The notes under the pieces: generated by a model
The model's input: only the letters and a program-made list of their open reading frames with translations
What the model was told of the DNA's origin: nothing
Database searches by the model: none
Source of the DNA: Gammaproteobacteria bacterium
GTDB lineage: Bacteria > Pseudomonadota > Gammaproteobacteria > Arenicellales > Arenicellaceae
Direction of reading: 5' to 3'
NCBI GenBank assembly: GCA_030426005.1
Contig: JAUHZM010000169.1
Coordinates: 1-6,711 of the forward strand
Length of the DNA: 6,711 nt
Program-made: the position numbers and the translations under genes
Part shown: positions 6,460-6,711 of the stretch, piece after piece
How positions within the stretch are numbered: position 1 is the first letter of the stretch
How the letters are laid out: each line of letters opens with the position of its first letter

Positions 6460-6711
6460 TTATTTTCCGTAAGTGTCGTCGAGGTAGGCCAGTATGGCTT
6501 TGGACTCTGGCATTTTCGTGTCAGTGTTTGGGTCGATCAAATAGGGCGATGCGATATGCCCTAATTCTGCTTGCATGGCTTCGCGTTTGCTGCCCTTGGC
6601 GGGGGCGTAAGGCTTGCGATTCCAGCTGCGGGTTGCTGGCCCAATGTCGGCCATTTGTTCTTTGCCAAGGTTGATCAGCTTGTAGGGAATTTCGAGCTCG
6701 CATAAGCGTTC
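6460..6711 (-). CDS. Glutathione S-transferase N-terminal (thioredoxin-fold) domain protein (partial, N-terminus beyond right edge)
   Basis: The frame ending at the TAA at 6460-6462 is open to the right edge and gives the C-terminal 83 residues, starting ERLCELEIPYKLINLGKEQ. An internal Met at 6654 is not the true start, because the upstream codons continue the fold. The ending SPYLIDPNTDTKMPESKAIL followed by AYLDDTYGK is the classic second half of a GST N-terminal domain: a proline (the cis-Pro position) before the beta3 strand, then an E-S pair that binds the glutathione gamma-glutamyl group, then a helix. The protein ends right after this domain, so no all-alpha GST C-terminal domain follows, which makes a classical GST unlikely. 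The missing N-terminus may hold the catalytic Cys or Ser, so activity cannot be judged. It is the first visible gene of the probable GST / DUF4870 / xthA operon. Confidence 0.85.
   Translation of the reverse strand, partial: ERLCELEIPYKLINLGKEQMADIGPATRSWNRKPYAPAKGSKREAMQAELGHIASPYLIDPNTDTKMPESKAILAYLDDTYGK

Overview
The window looks like an ordinary stretch of a gammaproteobacterial chromosome, probably from a marine or aquatic species. That is an inference from the protein families: a proteobacterial-type exonuclease III, a secreted ExeM/NucH-type nuclease, a DUF4870-like membrane protein and a GST-fold protein next to each other. Most genes are near 50% G+C by eye. No phage, transposase, CRISPR, tRNA or rRNA is visible.

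Layout. A membrane protein runs leftward off the left edge (480 to 1). It is divergent from a 12-TM MFS transporter (641-1849, +). A short exported protein of unknown function follows (2049-2471, +) and is more AT-rich than its surroundings. It converges on a large secreted nuclease (2690-5176, -), with two hairpins, one of them a convincing terminator, in the convergent gap. Upstream of that nuclease lie exonuclease III (xthA, 5289-6056, -), a DUF4870-like protein (6095-6457, -) and the C-terminal part of a GST/thioredoxin-fold protein (6460-6711, -, cut by the right edge). The last three are closely spaced on one strand and probably form an operon.

How the genes relate. The secreted nuclease and XthA belong to the same metal-dependent endonuclease/exonuclease/phosphatase (EEP) fold but act in different places: XthA in cytoplasmic DNA repair, the other outside the cell, probably on extracellular DNA. 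A Pho-box-like sequence with a correctly spaced -10 hexamer sits just upstream of the secreted nuclease. This suggests the nuclease is induced by phosphate starvation to scavenge phosphorus from DNA. It is the most testable observation in the window.

No clearly new multi-gene system was found. The remaining points of interest are the predicted TTG start of xthA, the missing Shine-Dalgarno of the secreted nuclease, the tandem hairpins, the AT-rich exported protein and an operator-like palindrome between the divergent membrane-protein genes.
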